From an uncultured Cytophagaceae bacterium (GTDB lineage: Bacteria; Bacteroidota; Bacteroidia; Cytophagales; Spirosomataceae): a stretch of 38,879 nucleotides of DNA. Shown here in pieces: positions 28,993-37,345 of the stretch. The notes under the pieces were generated by a model. The model was given only the letters and a program-made list of their open reading frames with translations, ran no database searches and was not told where the DNA came from. Made by a program: the position numbers and the translations under genes. The DNA lies in NCBI GenBank assembly GCA_903837305.1, contig CAILUB010000002.1, positions 1-38,879 on the forward strand. The letters are read 5' to 3'. Numbering within the stretch: the stretch's first letter is position 1; each line of letters opens with the position of its first letter.

Positions 28993-29647
28993 TCGTGTGG
29001 ATATTATGTGTTAAAGAAAGCTTGGCTATTAATAACCCAAAAGTTTTTGCGTCTGTGTCGTGAAATTCTGCGGTGATATAGGCTAATTTCTTCATGTTCT
29101 CTTGGCTAATAGTCTCAAAAATACCATATTCGGCCCATTCACAATCGATCTTGAGAACGGCAACTTCTTCCAGTGCGTTGAGAATATCGTTAATACTTAC
29201 CGCTTTAACCGTTTGTTTGGGACAGTTTGACTCACCAACATATTCAATGCGTTTACTGGCCGCCTGTGATTTATAAATTTCTATCGTTTCATTTTTAGAA
29301 GATACGGCAAATTGTCTTAACTCAATATTTTCGATTCCATTAGCTTTAATGTTCTTTTTAAATATTTCTCCGTTGTCGTCTTCCGGCTCGTAAGAGATCA
29401 CTTGTTTAGCTCCCAATAAGGAGGCATAAATTGAAAACATCCCGACGTTGGCTCCAATATCTAAGACTATACCGCCTTCAACGTCTTTGGCTTCCATTTG
29501 ATAAACGTTTTCTTCAAAAATTTCCCTAATTACAATACGATCTGTAATATTATCTTTAAGATCGCCCGGTGTTTCTCTTATAAAAAATTGCAATTTGCCA
29601 AATGGCTCTAACTCATATTCCTCTTTTGTTATTTTAGATTTTTCCAT
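28946..29647 (-). CDS. FkbM-family methyltransferase
   Basis: The SAM-binding motif VLDIGANVGMFSIYASLLGA is near residues 62-81, followed by VISYEPEDDN and later EVAVLKIDCEWAEYGIFETI, which together identify FkbM enzymes that O-methylate sugars. It lies between two glycosyltransferases, overlapping one by 14 nt and the other by about 17-47 nt, so the three are co-translated. It probably methylates the sugar attached by its neighbours. Confidence 0.85.
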   Translation of the reverse strand: MEKSKITKEEYELEPFGKLQFFIRETPGDLKDNITDRIVIREIFEENVYQMEAKDVEGGIVLDIGANVGMFSIYASLLGAKQVISYEPEDDNGEIFKKNIKANGIENIELRQFAVSSKNETIEIYKSQAASKRIEYVGESNCPKQTVKAVSINDILNALEEVAVLKIDCEWAEYGIFETISQENMKKLAYITAEFHDTDAKTFGLLIAKLSLTHNIHTIGRYNGGGQIYARRY

Positions 29648-30629
29648 CTTTTTTAAGTTTATTTATTATCATTTCTACCCTGTTAATATAGGTGTGATTT
29701 TCCTTTACGTGTTCCATTGCTTCCAGCCTTATTTTGCCCCTTTCCTCGTCTGATTTTACGTAATATTCGATAATATCTTTTAAACTCTCAAAGTCACCAT
29801 GATAGTAGGGGATAAGGTGTTTATAGTATTCAAACTGTTCTTCAAGTCCTGGCACTCTCGGATGTATTAGGAATCCTCCGCGCCCTAGTGTTTCCGGTAT
29901 TCTATCGCTCCAATAATTCGGGCTAAATGTGCTGTCTCCCACAATTACTTTGGCGCTGTTGTAAAGTCTGTTTAATTCATCACCTCGTATGGCATGGCCT
30001 CCGTCAGGGTAAAGTCTGAACCTTGTCCCGTAAGTCTGTTTGAGCCAATTTATTAGGCGTGGTCTGTATGGCCATTCGCCGTGATAGCGGTAAGAGCCAA
30101 CAAATATAACATCATGCTCAAATCTCTTTTCTTTTTCTCCTAAATAGCAACTGGTATGCAATACCGCCGGGGGAAAGAAAAAATGATTAACTCCCATTGC
30201 CTTAAATTCGTCTTGATGGCCTCCGTCTGCTGAAAACACATAATCACTTAGAAAGAACGGGTCATTTCTCAGGTCATCGCCTCGGTCTAATCCTATGTAA
30301 AGATCAAGATGAACAGATACGATAGGCACTTTCTTAGCGGCTAATACTTTCTTCCATTGCTTGCCAACTTCGCACCAGGTACGGGTATAAAGGATAAAAT
30401 CATAACTCGTTTGAGCTGATATGATCCAATTCACCATTTCATCGGTCAACTGATTCTCTTGGACTGGTGTAACTTCCCAGCCGATAGCTTCAAAAGATTT
30501 CTTAATATCGTTTTCTGTGCTGAAAGGTGCGGCGAAATTTCCGACATAGATTATTCTATTCCGTGGGCTTTCTTTTTGTGGGCTTTTAGGCCGTGTTCTT
30601 GTTTGTACTCGTTTCCGCATATTGGGCAA
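29634..30629 (-). CDS. Glycosyltransferase, CgeB/Glyco_trans_1_2-like
   Basis: The 331-residue protein has a GT-B layout: IIYVGNFAAPFSTENDIKKSF at the start, VFSADGGHQDEFKAMGVNHFFFPP at the domain junction, VIFVGSYRYHGEWPYRPRLINWL and the C-terminal DRIPETLGRGGFLIHPRVPGLEEQF. The start overlaps the C2H2-finger gene by 79 nt (or about 70 nt from the ATG at 30620), because no later start exists before the first strand. It heads the inserted sugar cassette. Confidence 0.8.
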   Translation of the reverse strand: MPNMRKRVQTRTRPKSPQKESPRNRIIYVGNFAAPFSTENDIKKSFEAIGWEVTPVQENQLTDEMVNWIISAQTSYDFILYTRTWCEVGKQWKKVLAAKKVPIVSVHLDLYIGLDRGDDLRNDPFFLSDYVFSADGGHQDEFKAMGVNHFFFPPAVLHTSCYLGEKEKRFEHDVIFVGSYRYHGEWPYRPRLINWLKQTYGTRFRLYPDGGHAIRGDELNRLYNSAKVIVGDSTFSPNYWSDRIPETLGRGGFLIHPRVPGLEEQFEYYKHLIPYYHGDFESLKDIIEYYVKSDEERGKIRLEAMEHVKENHTYINRVEMIINKLKKDGKI

Positions 30630-30820
30630 ATAAATTTATCTTGTGGCATTGGTGGCAATTTAGAATCAGGCATGGCGTTGGTTACGTTGCAATCACCGTC
30701 TATAATAACAATCATCTTTTTCTTTAATAACCCTTCCACTTCTTCTCTTTCTATCTGCGTAATATCCCCGGTAACATACGAGCCATTGCCTTTAATGAAC
30801 TGAACAATAACTTTTTCCAT
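30551..30820 (-). CDS. Small head protein with C-terminal C2H2 zinc finger (89 aa)
   Basis: Residues 1-45 (KVIVQFIKGNGSYVTGDITQIEREEVEGLLKKKMIVII) match the short DUF7302-like protein that often follows the major capsid gene. Residues 65-86 are a classical zinc finger, CPICGNEYKQEHGLKAHKKKAH (Cys2His2). The fusion is unusual for a head protein and could bind DNA at the portal or modify decoration. ATG 30820 is 49 nt after the capsid stop. A longer frame reaching 31150 would overlap the capsid gene and is not used. Confidence 0.65.
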   Translation of the reverse strand: MEKVIVQFIKGNGSYVTGDITQIEREEVEGLLKKKMIVIIDGDCNVTNAMPDSKLPPMPQDKFICPICGNEYKQEHGLKAHKKKAHGIE

Positions 30821-30869
30821 AATATTTTGCTTATTCTTGCCTCCCAAAAAGAGAGGCAAAGAAAACAAA

Positions 30870-31922
30870 CTATTTAACTGCTTGTAATTGGAATGCTGCT
30901 TCCGGTAAGGTGTAAACACCGTCAATAGCTTCAGCAACAACCAATTCAATTTGGAGCTTGCTGATAATCTTATCAGTGTCCATGAACATATTGTCACCGT
31001 CTTTGATCCAGTAATAGAAAGGATCAAGGAACCACAATTCTGTTTCGTTGGCTGATGTGCCAAGATTGGCTGGAATGTCTTCACATTCAATAACCGGTCT
31101 ACCAAATATAGTTGATGTGTTGACATCAAAGATAGGCTGTTTGACCTCATCTTTGATTTTGCGCAAGGCTTTCATGCCCATAGCAGAAGTCATCCAAATG
31201 GCATTGCTTCTGTATTGTTCTTTTAAGCCATAGAAAACGTCAACTATATCATCATAGGCCAAATTAGCGCCGTCCTGGGCGTCTACGTTGTGGCCGGTCA
31301 TACCTCTAAAGCCTGTTGGCTGTGAGGAACCTGAACCTACGACAAATGCTGATTCTTCTTGTCTGACAATAGCGCGTGAGCACAAATTTGAAATGTACTG
31401 CACGATATTGAAAGCGGAAGTATTTAACATTTGGCGAGGCATTAAGACTCTGGCAGCCAAGTAGTAGTCAGACAAATCTTGTTTCTGAATGGTTGGGTTT
31501 GATTCGGTTATTTCTGTGTTTTCACCTACCCAATAAGCGGTAACGCCAGTACCCTCTTTAGGCAACTGGAAAGGACCAGCTAAATTGAAAGAGAAAGCAA
31601 CTTTACGCATTTTAGCGATCTTGTCTTTCTTTTCCATTATCTCGTTGGCCAATTCGGTTGGGATGGTATATCCGAAAGAACCTGTAGCACTGGTAACAGC
31701 CTTTTCCTCTACTTTGCCATTGACTAAATCTTTGACAAATTGGGCGGCTTTTTCTATTTTTGTTTCTTTGGTGTCTTCGGTCTTGGCTTCCGGTAAGGTA
31801 GCTTTTAACTCGTTGACGATTTCGGTTTTTAATTCAGGTAAAACTGATTTTACACTGTCGGAGAGCAAACCTTTAAGCTCTTCCATAGAGATCTCTTTGA
31901 TCTCTTGTTTCTTTTCGTCCAT
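30870..31922 (-). CDS. Major capsid protein, HK97 fold
   Basis: The 350-residue protein has an N-terminal helical scaffold-like part (about 1-80, KKQEIKEISMEELKGLLSDSVKSVL...), removed by the protease in relatives, then the HK97 core: TSATGSFGYTIPTELANEI, KVAFSFNLAGPFQLPKEG, SDYYLAARVLMPRQML and AFVVGSGSSQPTGFRGM. The core strands and end PEAAFQLQAVK are typical. It forms the icosahedral shell. No SD precedes the ATG; the leader is A/T-rich. Confidence 0.9.
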   Translation of the reverse strand: MDEKKQEIKEISMEELKGLLSDSVKSVLPELKTEIVNELKATLPEAKTEDTKETKIEKAAQFVKDLVNGKVEEKAVTSATGSFGYTIPTELANEIMEKKDKIAKMRKVAFSFNLAGPFQLPKEGTGVTAYWVGENTEITESNPTIQKQDLSDYYLAARVLMPRQMLNTSAFNIVQYISNLCSRAIVRQEESAFVVGSGSSQPTGFRGMTGHNVDAQDGANLAYDDIVDVFYGLKEQYRSNAIWMTSAMGMKALRKIKDEVKQPIFDVNTSTIFGRPVIECEDIPANLGTSANETELWFLDPFYYWIKDGDNMFMDTDKIISKLQIELVVAEAIDGVYTLPEAAFQLQAVK

Positions 31923-31932
31923 ATTTTATAAT

Positions 31933-32700
31933 TTATTTTGTTATGCGAAGCAGAAATTCTGCTCCTTTGTCGATAATCTTTGCAGCTTGCCTTATGCGGA
32001 TGATTTTCTTTACATCCGTCATAGCTTCGACCTTTGCCCCCTTTTTATCGAGGGACTTGATATATTTTGAATATCGATAATGTATTGGAAATTCCTTGAC
32101 TGTCTTGTCTGCGTAATAAACTTTTAATATCTTTTTCTTGCTATCAATTTTTTGAAAGATTATTTTGCTTGGTGCTTCTTTCTTATCCCCCTTAACTGCT
32201 ATTAATTCAGTTTCCGGATTCATACCGGCTAATACCGGGCTCCACTCGTAAAGCTTGATCTTCTTAATTACTCTGATTTCTTCTTCGCCTTCCATTTCCC
32301 AAGAATACTCTTGAATTCCGAAACCTATTGAAAATTCGTCCATAATGCCGAATTTAATATCGCTGAATGCTTCCTTTCCTCTCTGCGTTTCCATATTAAA
32401 TTGGCCTTTAACGTATAAACCTTTTTCATCTTCCCTGGCTTCTAACGTCTTGGCGATAGGCTGGTCCCAATTGTGTGACCAAACGCCTTTAGGCAGTTTC
32501 TTTTTTAAACTGTCTGCAAATGCTCCCGGCAGGATCTTGTCACCGCCCAGGTCAACATTGTTGAATATAGAAACGTAAGCCTCAATGATACCTTTCTCTG
32601 CATCAACCTTAAATTCCGAAATAGGAACGATTTTATAAATCTTTTCATCTTCGGATTTCTGGCTTAATTTCTTTTTTATTTCCTTAATTGTTTTAGACAT
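31933..32700 (-). CDS. HK97-family prohead protease
   Basis: Residues 20-175 match the U35 protease: GIIEAYVSIFNNVDLGGDKILPGAF, then WSHNWDQPIAKTLEAREDEKGLYVKGQF, IMDEFSIGFGI and LYEWSPVLAGMNPETELIAVK. The His in WSHN and Ser in DEFSIGF are the family's catalytic residues. It cuts the capsid N-terminal part during maturation. The last ~80 residues (KIIFQKIDSKKKILKVYYADKTVKEF...) are an extra basic domain of unknown role. Confidence 0.9.
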   Translation of the reverse strand: MSKTIKEIKKKLSQKSEDEKIYKIVPISEFKVDAEKGIIEAYVSIFNNVDLGGDKILPGAFADSLKKKLPKGVWSHNWDQPIAKTLEAREDEKGLYVKGQFNMETQRGKEAFSDIKFGIMDEFSIGFGIQEYSWEMEGEEEIRVIKKIKLYEWSPVLAGMNPETELIAVKGDKKEAPSKIIFQKIDSKKKILKVYYADKTVKEFPIHYRYSKYIKSLDKKGAKVEAMTDVKKIIRIRQAAKIIDKGAEFLLRITK

Positions 32701-32723
32701 ATTGTTGAATGAGAATTAAATAT

Positions 32724-34778
32724 TTAAAGGGGTGTATAGTCGCATTTACAGTTAGGATGAACGGGTATTTGTCCCTCGATGCTCTTGACGTTCCATTTAT
32801 CGCTTGATTTAACAACGCACTCCTCGCAAGCGCCAGGGCTCAATAACCATTTAACGTCTTCAAATCCGTAATATTCATACATCTTGCGGTGTGCTTCGGT
32901 TACGCCTCTGGCTGTTTCGGTTCGGGCGATCATCTCGGCTCTGTAGCCTTTAGCGGAGGTAAAGACTTCTTCAACTCTTGCCTTTAATTCCCCTAAACTC
33001 TCGCCGTTCGCAATCCCAGCTTTAAGGGCTTTCTCAAAGGCTTCTATTGTAGTGCTATTTATACTCTCGCCTGTTTTGGCGGCTACATCAGCTAACCAAG
33101 CTTTTATAAAGTCCATATCGATAATGGATGGCTCGCCTATCAACTCAGACGCTTGTTTTGTACCTTGCATGACTGTTTGATATAGCAATGGATTTATAAT
33201 ATCGATTGTTGCTTTTAATTCATTATGGGCGTTTATTCCATAATCAGCAGCCAAATCCTTTTTACCTTCCTCCAAGGCGGTCAAAAATCTCTGTTCCTGC
33301 TTCTCAAAGAAGTCTGTAAAGGTTTTTTGCCATAATCCCTCTAATCCTGCTTCTTCGTTCATTCTTGACTTATAGAAAGCATCGATCTGATCATCTGATA
33401 ATCCTTTCTTTTCTGGAACTATCTTAAAAACTATCTTTTTCTTTTCAATAAAGGCGTCAAAAGATTTATCTACAGCCTTTTGACCGATATTTTTCAATCT
33501 TACATTCCTGTTCATGATTCTTTTTTTGATATATTTTTGGGTCTTTAAATCAACGTCCAAAACATCTTTAGCTTGAAGCTCAATGGCTGATTTCTTTGGG
33601 GCTGGGGGATTATTGCCTATCAATGGCATATTTGACATACCCATATAGATTTGATCACCACCATTTACCGGTTCCAAGCCTTCTTCGGCGCGGATTTCGT
33701 TTGTAGTCTTCCATTTGTTCCAAGACGCTGTTTTTCTGTTGGTTTCAGCTTCTTCATCTTTTTGTGCCAAAGGTTCATACCACAACCATAGGTCATCACC
33801 GTATCTTGGGACCAAGAATTCATTTAACTGCTCAAAATATTTGGTAGCCAAAGGCTCCAATGTCCATTTGGCAAAGATATATTCTGATGTGCTAGCCGAT
33901 GCCCTGGTAGCGTCGTTATAGCCAAGCATAGTCTTTGGTACGCCGAATATACCGGCTATTTCATCCCTGTTTAGTTCTCTGGCCATTATAAATTCAAGGT
34001 CTTTAGGTGGTATCATGGCAGGAGTAAACTTCAAACCGCCCTCTAAAAGCATTACTTCATAGGCGTTTGCGTACCCCTGATACTTGTCTTTCATTTCCTT
34101 TTTAAGTCTTTTATAATCTCTATCAGTCAATGTTTTTTCACTCTCCATAAAGCCCGATGGCCTGGCTCCATTCTCAAGCAGTTTAGTATTGTGCTGTCCA
34201 ATATAATCGTTATGCTTGGCCGGTGTTCTGGCTGCTTCAACAACTCCCAAGCCTTTATCTGGATTGCTAGGATTATAATTCTTAAGGAAAATAACCTCGT
34301 CCTTGTCATAGGCATGAGTAGTCTGGCCGATCCTGTATTCATATCCGATCACGTTATTTTGTTTGTCTTTCTTAACGGTCAAATATTCAGGTCTTAATAC
34401 AAAAAGATTATTCGGCTGTCTGCCTCCCTTGCCTCCATCAAGCAACCAGGGCGAAGCGCCGAAAAGATCCAAGTAAGTTATGGATAATTTTATAAAATCA
34501 AATTTGGTTGTGTTCGGATTGAATTTGTAAAGCAGGTCCAATAATTCATGTTCCAATATTTCTTCTACTTCACCGTTCTTTTTGAGCTTGTAAAGCTTAA
34601 AGTCTATGGCTCCCAATGCGTTAGAACGTAAGTCGATACAGCGATAGACCCAGCCGGTATAAAAATCAAGCGCGTCATTCTTGGTAATAATCGATTGTCC
34701 GTATCCGTTGTTAATAAACAGCGAAAGAGGGGGAATGTTCCCCTTAAAGATATTTTTAAATTTTGAATATATACTCAT
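32724..34778 (-). CDS. Portal protein fused to a MuF/minor-head domain (684 aa)
   Basis: Residues 1-~410 are an HK97-type portal (GWVYRCIDLRSNALGAIDF, SPWLLDGGKGGRQPNNLFVLRP, VIFLKNYNPSNPDKGLGVVEAAR, EIAGIFGVPKTMLGYNDATRASASTSEYIFAKWTLEPL). Residues ~540-684 resemble the MuF head-morphogenesis domain (AEMIARTETARGVTEAHRKMYEYYGFEDVKWLLSPGACEECV, ending HPNCKCDYTP) with its Cys pairs. These are usually two genes. The single frame is uninterrupted. The portal feeds DNA into the head. Confidence 0.85.
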   Translation of the reverse strand: MSIYSKFKNIFKGNIPPLSLFINNGYGQSIITKNDALDFYTGWVYRCIDLRSNALGAIDFKLYKLKKNGEVEEILEHELLDLLYKFNPNTTKFDFIKLSITYLDLFGASPWLLDGGKGGRQPNNLFVLRPEYLTVKKDKQNNVIGYEYRIGQTTHAYDKDEVIFLKNYNPSNPDKGLGVVEAARTPAKHNDYIGQHNTKLLENGARPSGFMESEKTLTDRDYKRLKKEMKDKYQGYANAYEVMLLEGGLKFTPAMIPPKDLEFIMARELNRDEIAGIFGVPKTMLGYNDATRASASTSEYIFAKWTLEPLATKYFEQLNEFLVPRYGDDLWLWYEPLAQKDEEAETNRKTASWNKWKTTNEIRAEEGLEPVNGGDQIYMGMSNMPLIGNNPPAPKKSAIELQAKDVLDVDLKTQKYIKKRIMNRNVRLKNIGQKAVDKSFDAFIEKKKIVFKIVPEKKGLSDDQIDAFYKSRMNEEAGLEGLWQKTFTDFFEKQEQRFLTALEEGKKDLAADYGINAHNELKATIDIINPLLYQTVMQGTKQASELIGEPSIIDMDFIKAWLADVAAKTGESINSTTIEAFEKALKAGIANGESLGELKARVEEVFTSAKGYRAEMIARTETARGVTEAHRKMYEYYGFEDVKWLLSPGACEECVVKSSDKWNVKSIEGQIPVHPNCKCDYTPL

Positions 34779-36169
34779 AAACTTCTAATTGATGGCTTAT
34801 CGTATGTTTTAGCGTAGAATGTTAATGTTAAGGCGTCCCAGTTATCAGGGCTCTCTATGCCCCTGGCTCTCATCTCGTCCTTGCTTTCCATTTGGATCTT
34901 GCCGTCGCCTTTTCTTGACAGTTTCCATTTAATCTCTTTGGCTTCTTCAAAGTCTTCTCCATAAACTCTGCCTTCTTCGTACTTGATCCAGTCGTGGCAA
35001 GCAAAATTAGCTTCTGCTTTGGCGTTTACGAATCTTTCTTTGTCCTCTGGGCTTCCTGCTTCCTGGCAGGCATTGACGTAATATCCTTGCTCGGCTAAGG
35101 CGTCCGTTACTCCTCCGCCCATTCCGGTATCATCAAGAAATACATCGTCCCAGTCTATTTTTAAATCCTTAACGCACCTTATAGTCTCGGCTGCTACAAC
35201 CATAAGATCTTTGCATTTGAATTTCTTAAAAATGTAGGCTCCTTTCTCTGTTCTGATCACCATTGATGTCCAGTTACCGCCTCTGGCAATATCGACGCCC
35301 AATTTTTTCAGCTTTTTAATGACTGGCTTTTCGGTGGTGAACATCGCCGCGTATTCTTCTGTCTTGAATAAGCGGTAATATCCGTTGCGATCCATTTCAT
35401 CTTCATCAGGGAATTCGCACCGGTAAAGAATACTGGCTAAAGGTTTTTTAAGTGCTTTGTTTAAAAAAGGTTCATTGTATCTGCCTTCTTTCAAGGCTTG
35501 GAAACAGTCTATATAAATTCTGTAATAATCGTTGTCGTACCAGCTTAGTTTGAAATGGTTGTTATAAAACGGATTGCCGATCTTGATATAGCAGGTATTC
35601 TCACCTTTACCGGCAAGCATCCTGTAAATGGTGGCTTCGTGTTCATCCGGTATCAGTCCACTTTCATCTTGAATTACCTTTCGTCCGCCCTCTCCCATGA
35701 CAGCCTCAACGCCCTTGCTTGAGTTTCCGGCTTCTACGGAAAATGCCGCTATGCCCCCTCCATTTCTCAATACGATCCTTTCCTTGCTTTCCTCTTGTTT
35801 GAGGCGATCCAGTTTTGTATTCTTTTCAAGCTGTAAATAAAAAAGAACGTTGTCAGATAAATGCTCGATGAAATAGCGCATTATCTTTTTAGCCTGTTCT
35901 TTCTTCGGGGCTACAACTGGCAGAAGTTCCGCTTTAATGCAGGTGCAAACGATACATCCTAAAGCGATAAAAAGAGATTTGCCGTATTGGGTGGTTGTTA
36001 CTATCTCAATGTGCTTGGCTGGCTCAAATACTATTGCATGAAAGATTGCTAACTGGCCTTCGGTTACTGCAAGATTTCCCGGCTTCCCCTCTATGGTAAA
36101 AAGACTAAGAAGGTAAAGGCATACCCTCTTCTGATCCTCTGGTATTATTGGAAGTTCCGGTTTTAACAT
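34775..36169 (-). CDS. terL: Terminase large subunit (TerL)
   Basis: The ATPase part has a P-loop-like TTTQYGKSLFIA near residue 65 and Walker B-like KVIQDES near 160. The nuclease part has KKLGVDIARGGNWTSMVIRT, VFLDDTGMGGGVTDAL and ESPDNWDALTLTFY with the acidic metal ligands. It pumps and cuts phage DNA into the prohead. The ATG at 36169 overlaps the small terminase by 65 nt. Stop and portal ATG overlap by 4 nt. Confidence 0.9.
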   Translation of the reverse strand: MLKPELPIIPEDQKRVCLYLLSLFTIEGKPGNLAVTEGQLAIFHAIVFEPAKHIEIVTTTQYGKSLFIALGCIVCTCIKAELLPVVAPKKEQAKKIMRYFIEHLSDNVLFYLQLEKNTKLDRLKQEESKERIVLRNGGGIAAFSVEAGNSSKGVEAVMGEGGRKVIQDESGLIPDEHEATIYRMLAGKGENTCYIKIGNPFYNNHFKLSWYDNDYYRIYIDCFQALKEGRYNEPFLNKALKKPLASILYRCEFPDEDEMDRNGYYRLFKTEEYAAMFTTEKPVIKKLKKLGVDIARGGNWTSMVIRTEKGAYIFKKFKCKDLMVVAAETIRCVKDLKIDWDDVFLDDTGMGGGVTDALAEQGYYVNACQEAGSPEDKERFVNAKAEANFACHDWIKYEEGRVYGEDFEEAKEIKWKLSRKGDGKIQMESKDEMRARGIESPDNWDALTLTFYAKTYDKPSIRSL

Positions 36170-36527
36170 ATTCGATTAAATCTTTAACGCCCTGTCTCAC
36201 TTCGTCCATTTCCCTTGTGGCAGTATTTTCTATCTCATGTTTAGGCGTGAATTCGTCTTTTTTCTTTCTCTCTAAATACCAGGTAGCAATGTTTGGATTT
36301 TTCAAATTATCTATAATTGTTTGCCTGGCCTGTAATACAGGCGTTTCTTTTAAAGCCTCTTTTCGCTCAACAAATTCGGGATGTCTATTTTGATAATCAT
36401 AAAGCGTTTGATGACTAATATTAGCCATTAAGCAAGCTTCTTTATCGCTGCAACCCATTGCAAAAGCTTCTTCAAGTTTCTTTAGTGTCAATCCTTGTAT
36501 TTTTTCTGGTCTACCTACTTTTGCCAT
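36105..36527 (-). CDS. terS: Terminase small subunit (TerS)
   Basis: The ATG at 36527, just 2 nt from the upstream stop, gives 140 residues: VGRPEKIQGLTLKKLEEAFAMGCSDKEACLMANISHQTLYDYQNRHPEF, a helix-turn-helix of the small-terminase type, followed by LKNPNIATWYLERKKKDEF and a polar tail. It recognises phage DNA for packaging. The ending overlaps the large subunit, so both are coupled. A TTG 9 nt upstream is an alternative start. Confidence 0.8.
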   Translation of the reverse strand: MAKVGRPEKIQGLTLKKLEEAFAMGCSDKEACLMANISHQTLYDYQNRHPEFVERKEALKETPVLQARQTIIDNLKNPNIATWYLERKKKDEFTPKHEIENTATREMDEVRQGVKDLIEYVKTGTSNNTRGSEEGMPLPS

Positions 36528-36528
36528 A

Positions 36529-36894
36529 TTATTCAATTACTACGATCTTTAAGTCTTTAATGGGCTTATTCTGAAAAGTCTTTCGTTGCATGATCTGTTT
36601 CAATTCCTTTTCCAGTTTTAAGATAATAGAAGTTATTTCAGTTTCATATTTCTTCACTCTGATAAGGTCGGTAGCTTTGACGCCCAAAATATTTCTTAGC
36701 TTCGGATCGTTCAAAGGTATAGACTCCCTGGCCATTGGCTTGGTAATGACTGTTTCACCTGTAGCATATGTTATAGCCACTAAAATGACGCCTATAATGT
36801 AAAAGGTGTGTTTGTTTAAAAAAATACCACTTAAGGTCTTTTCCCTTTCGTAGTCTACTTTGATTATTAAATTTTTGCGGATTTTGTCTTTCAT
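36529..36894 (-). CDS. Membrane protein of unknown function ahead of the terminase genes (121 aa)
   Basis: A basic N-terminus (KDKIRKNLIIKVDYEREK) precedes one membrane helix (FYIIGVILVAITYATG) and a charged coiled-coil part (YETEITSIILKLEKELKQIMQRK). I do not recognise a family. It is the first gene after the structured leader and promoter at 37071, so it is expressed with the packaging operon. Confidence 0.55.
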   Translation of the reverse strand: MKDKIRKNLIIKVDYEREKTLSGIFLNKHTFYIIGVILVAITYATGETVITKPMARESIPLNDPKLRNILGVKATDLIRVKKYETEITSIILKLEKELKQIMQRKTFQNKPIKDLKIVVIE

Positions 36895-37070
36895 ACGACA
36901 ATAAAGCGATTTAAGTCGCTTCTTCAGTATTGAAGAAACTAGCTATATTTCTCCAATGATTATTTAATTGGTTATTTAATGCTCAAAACATAGGGTAAGA
37001 CACCTATGTTGAGCTTGTTGATACAATGTCCCTAACGAACATTCTTTCACTTTTATTACTTTCTAATTTA
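36895..37070 (-). other. Structured leader or cos-like region before the terminase operon
   Basis: Three hairpins occur: AAGCGA/TCGCTT (36904-36921), TTCTTCA/TGAAGAA over GTAT (36920-36937) and a 12-bp one with an AA bulge, GCTCAA-CATAGG with CCTATG-TTGAGC (36981-37014). No gene is seen. Phage cos or pac sites often lie beside terS, so this region is a candidate for the packaging signal, or the stems may tune late expression. Confidence 0.45.
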
Positions 37071-37100
37071 ATTATAACATATCTATTCATCCCTGCTAAA
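37071..37100 (-). promoter_or_regulatory. Probable promoter of the head operon (extended -10)
   Basis: Minus-strand TATAAT at 37071-37076 is preceded by TATGT, giving an extended -10 (TG-n-TATAAT). TTAGCA at 37095-37100, 18 nt away, is a fair -35. It lies over the stop region of the HTH gene, and transcription would start near 37064 and enter the structured leader. Confidence 0.5.
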
Positions 37101-37289
37101 AAGCCATTCCATACCGTCTTCAAAGTGCTTAAGTCTTAATTTATAATGTTTATATATTGGCTTACATTCGGATAAAAGTCTTATTTGATACCTTGCTTGG
37201 CTGTAAGACAAACCTAAAATCAACGCTATTTGTTTTGTGTTTTTTCCTTTTATTAAAAGTTTTTCAATCCTCCTGTGTATAAGTATCAT
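37083..37289 (-). CDS. Small HTH protein, possible late regulator (68 aa)
   Basis: Residues 13-40 (KGKNTKQIALILGLSYSQARYQIRLL) form a helix-turn-helix like that of transcription activators such as sigma region 4 or LuxR-type proteins, and the flanks are basic. It lies between the primase-like gene and the structural operon, whose promoter overlaps its end, so it could switch on the late genes. The first ATG at 37289 is used; no SD is visible. Confidence 0.6.
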   Translation of the reverse strand: MILIHRRIEKLLIKGKNTKQIALILGLSYSQARYQIRLLSECKPIYKHYKLRLKHFEDGMEWLFSRDE

Positions 37290-37316
37290 ATATAAATTAT
37301 TTGTCTTTTGGGAGGG

Positions 37317-37340
37317 GGGCAGAGTTTTTAGGCTCTGCCC
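37317..37340. terminator. GC-rich hairpin after the primase-like gene
   Basis: GGGCAGAG (37317-37324) pairs perfectly with CTCTGCCC (37333-37340) over an 8-nt loop, 6 nt past the stop at 37346. On the minus strand no T-run follows, so it may be a pause or 3'-protecting stem rather than a full terminator. Confidence 0.45.
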
Positions 37341-37345
37341 TGGGT

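Noticed and set aside
30551..31150. 199-residue ORF starting inside the capsid gene
   Set aside because: Its first 110 residues are the antisense-free shadow of the capsid frame. Only the last 89 residues from the ATG at 30820 make a sensible protein.
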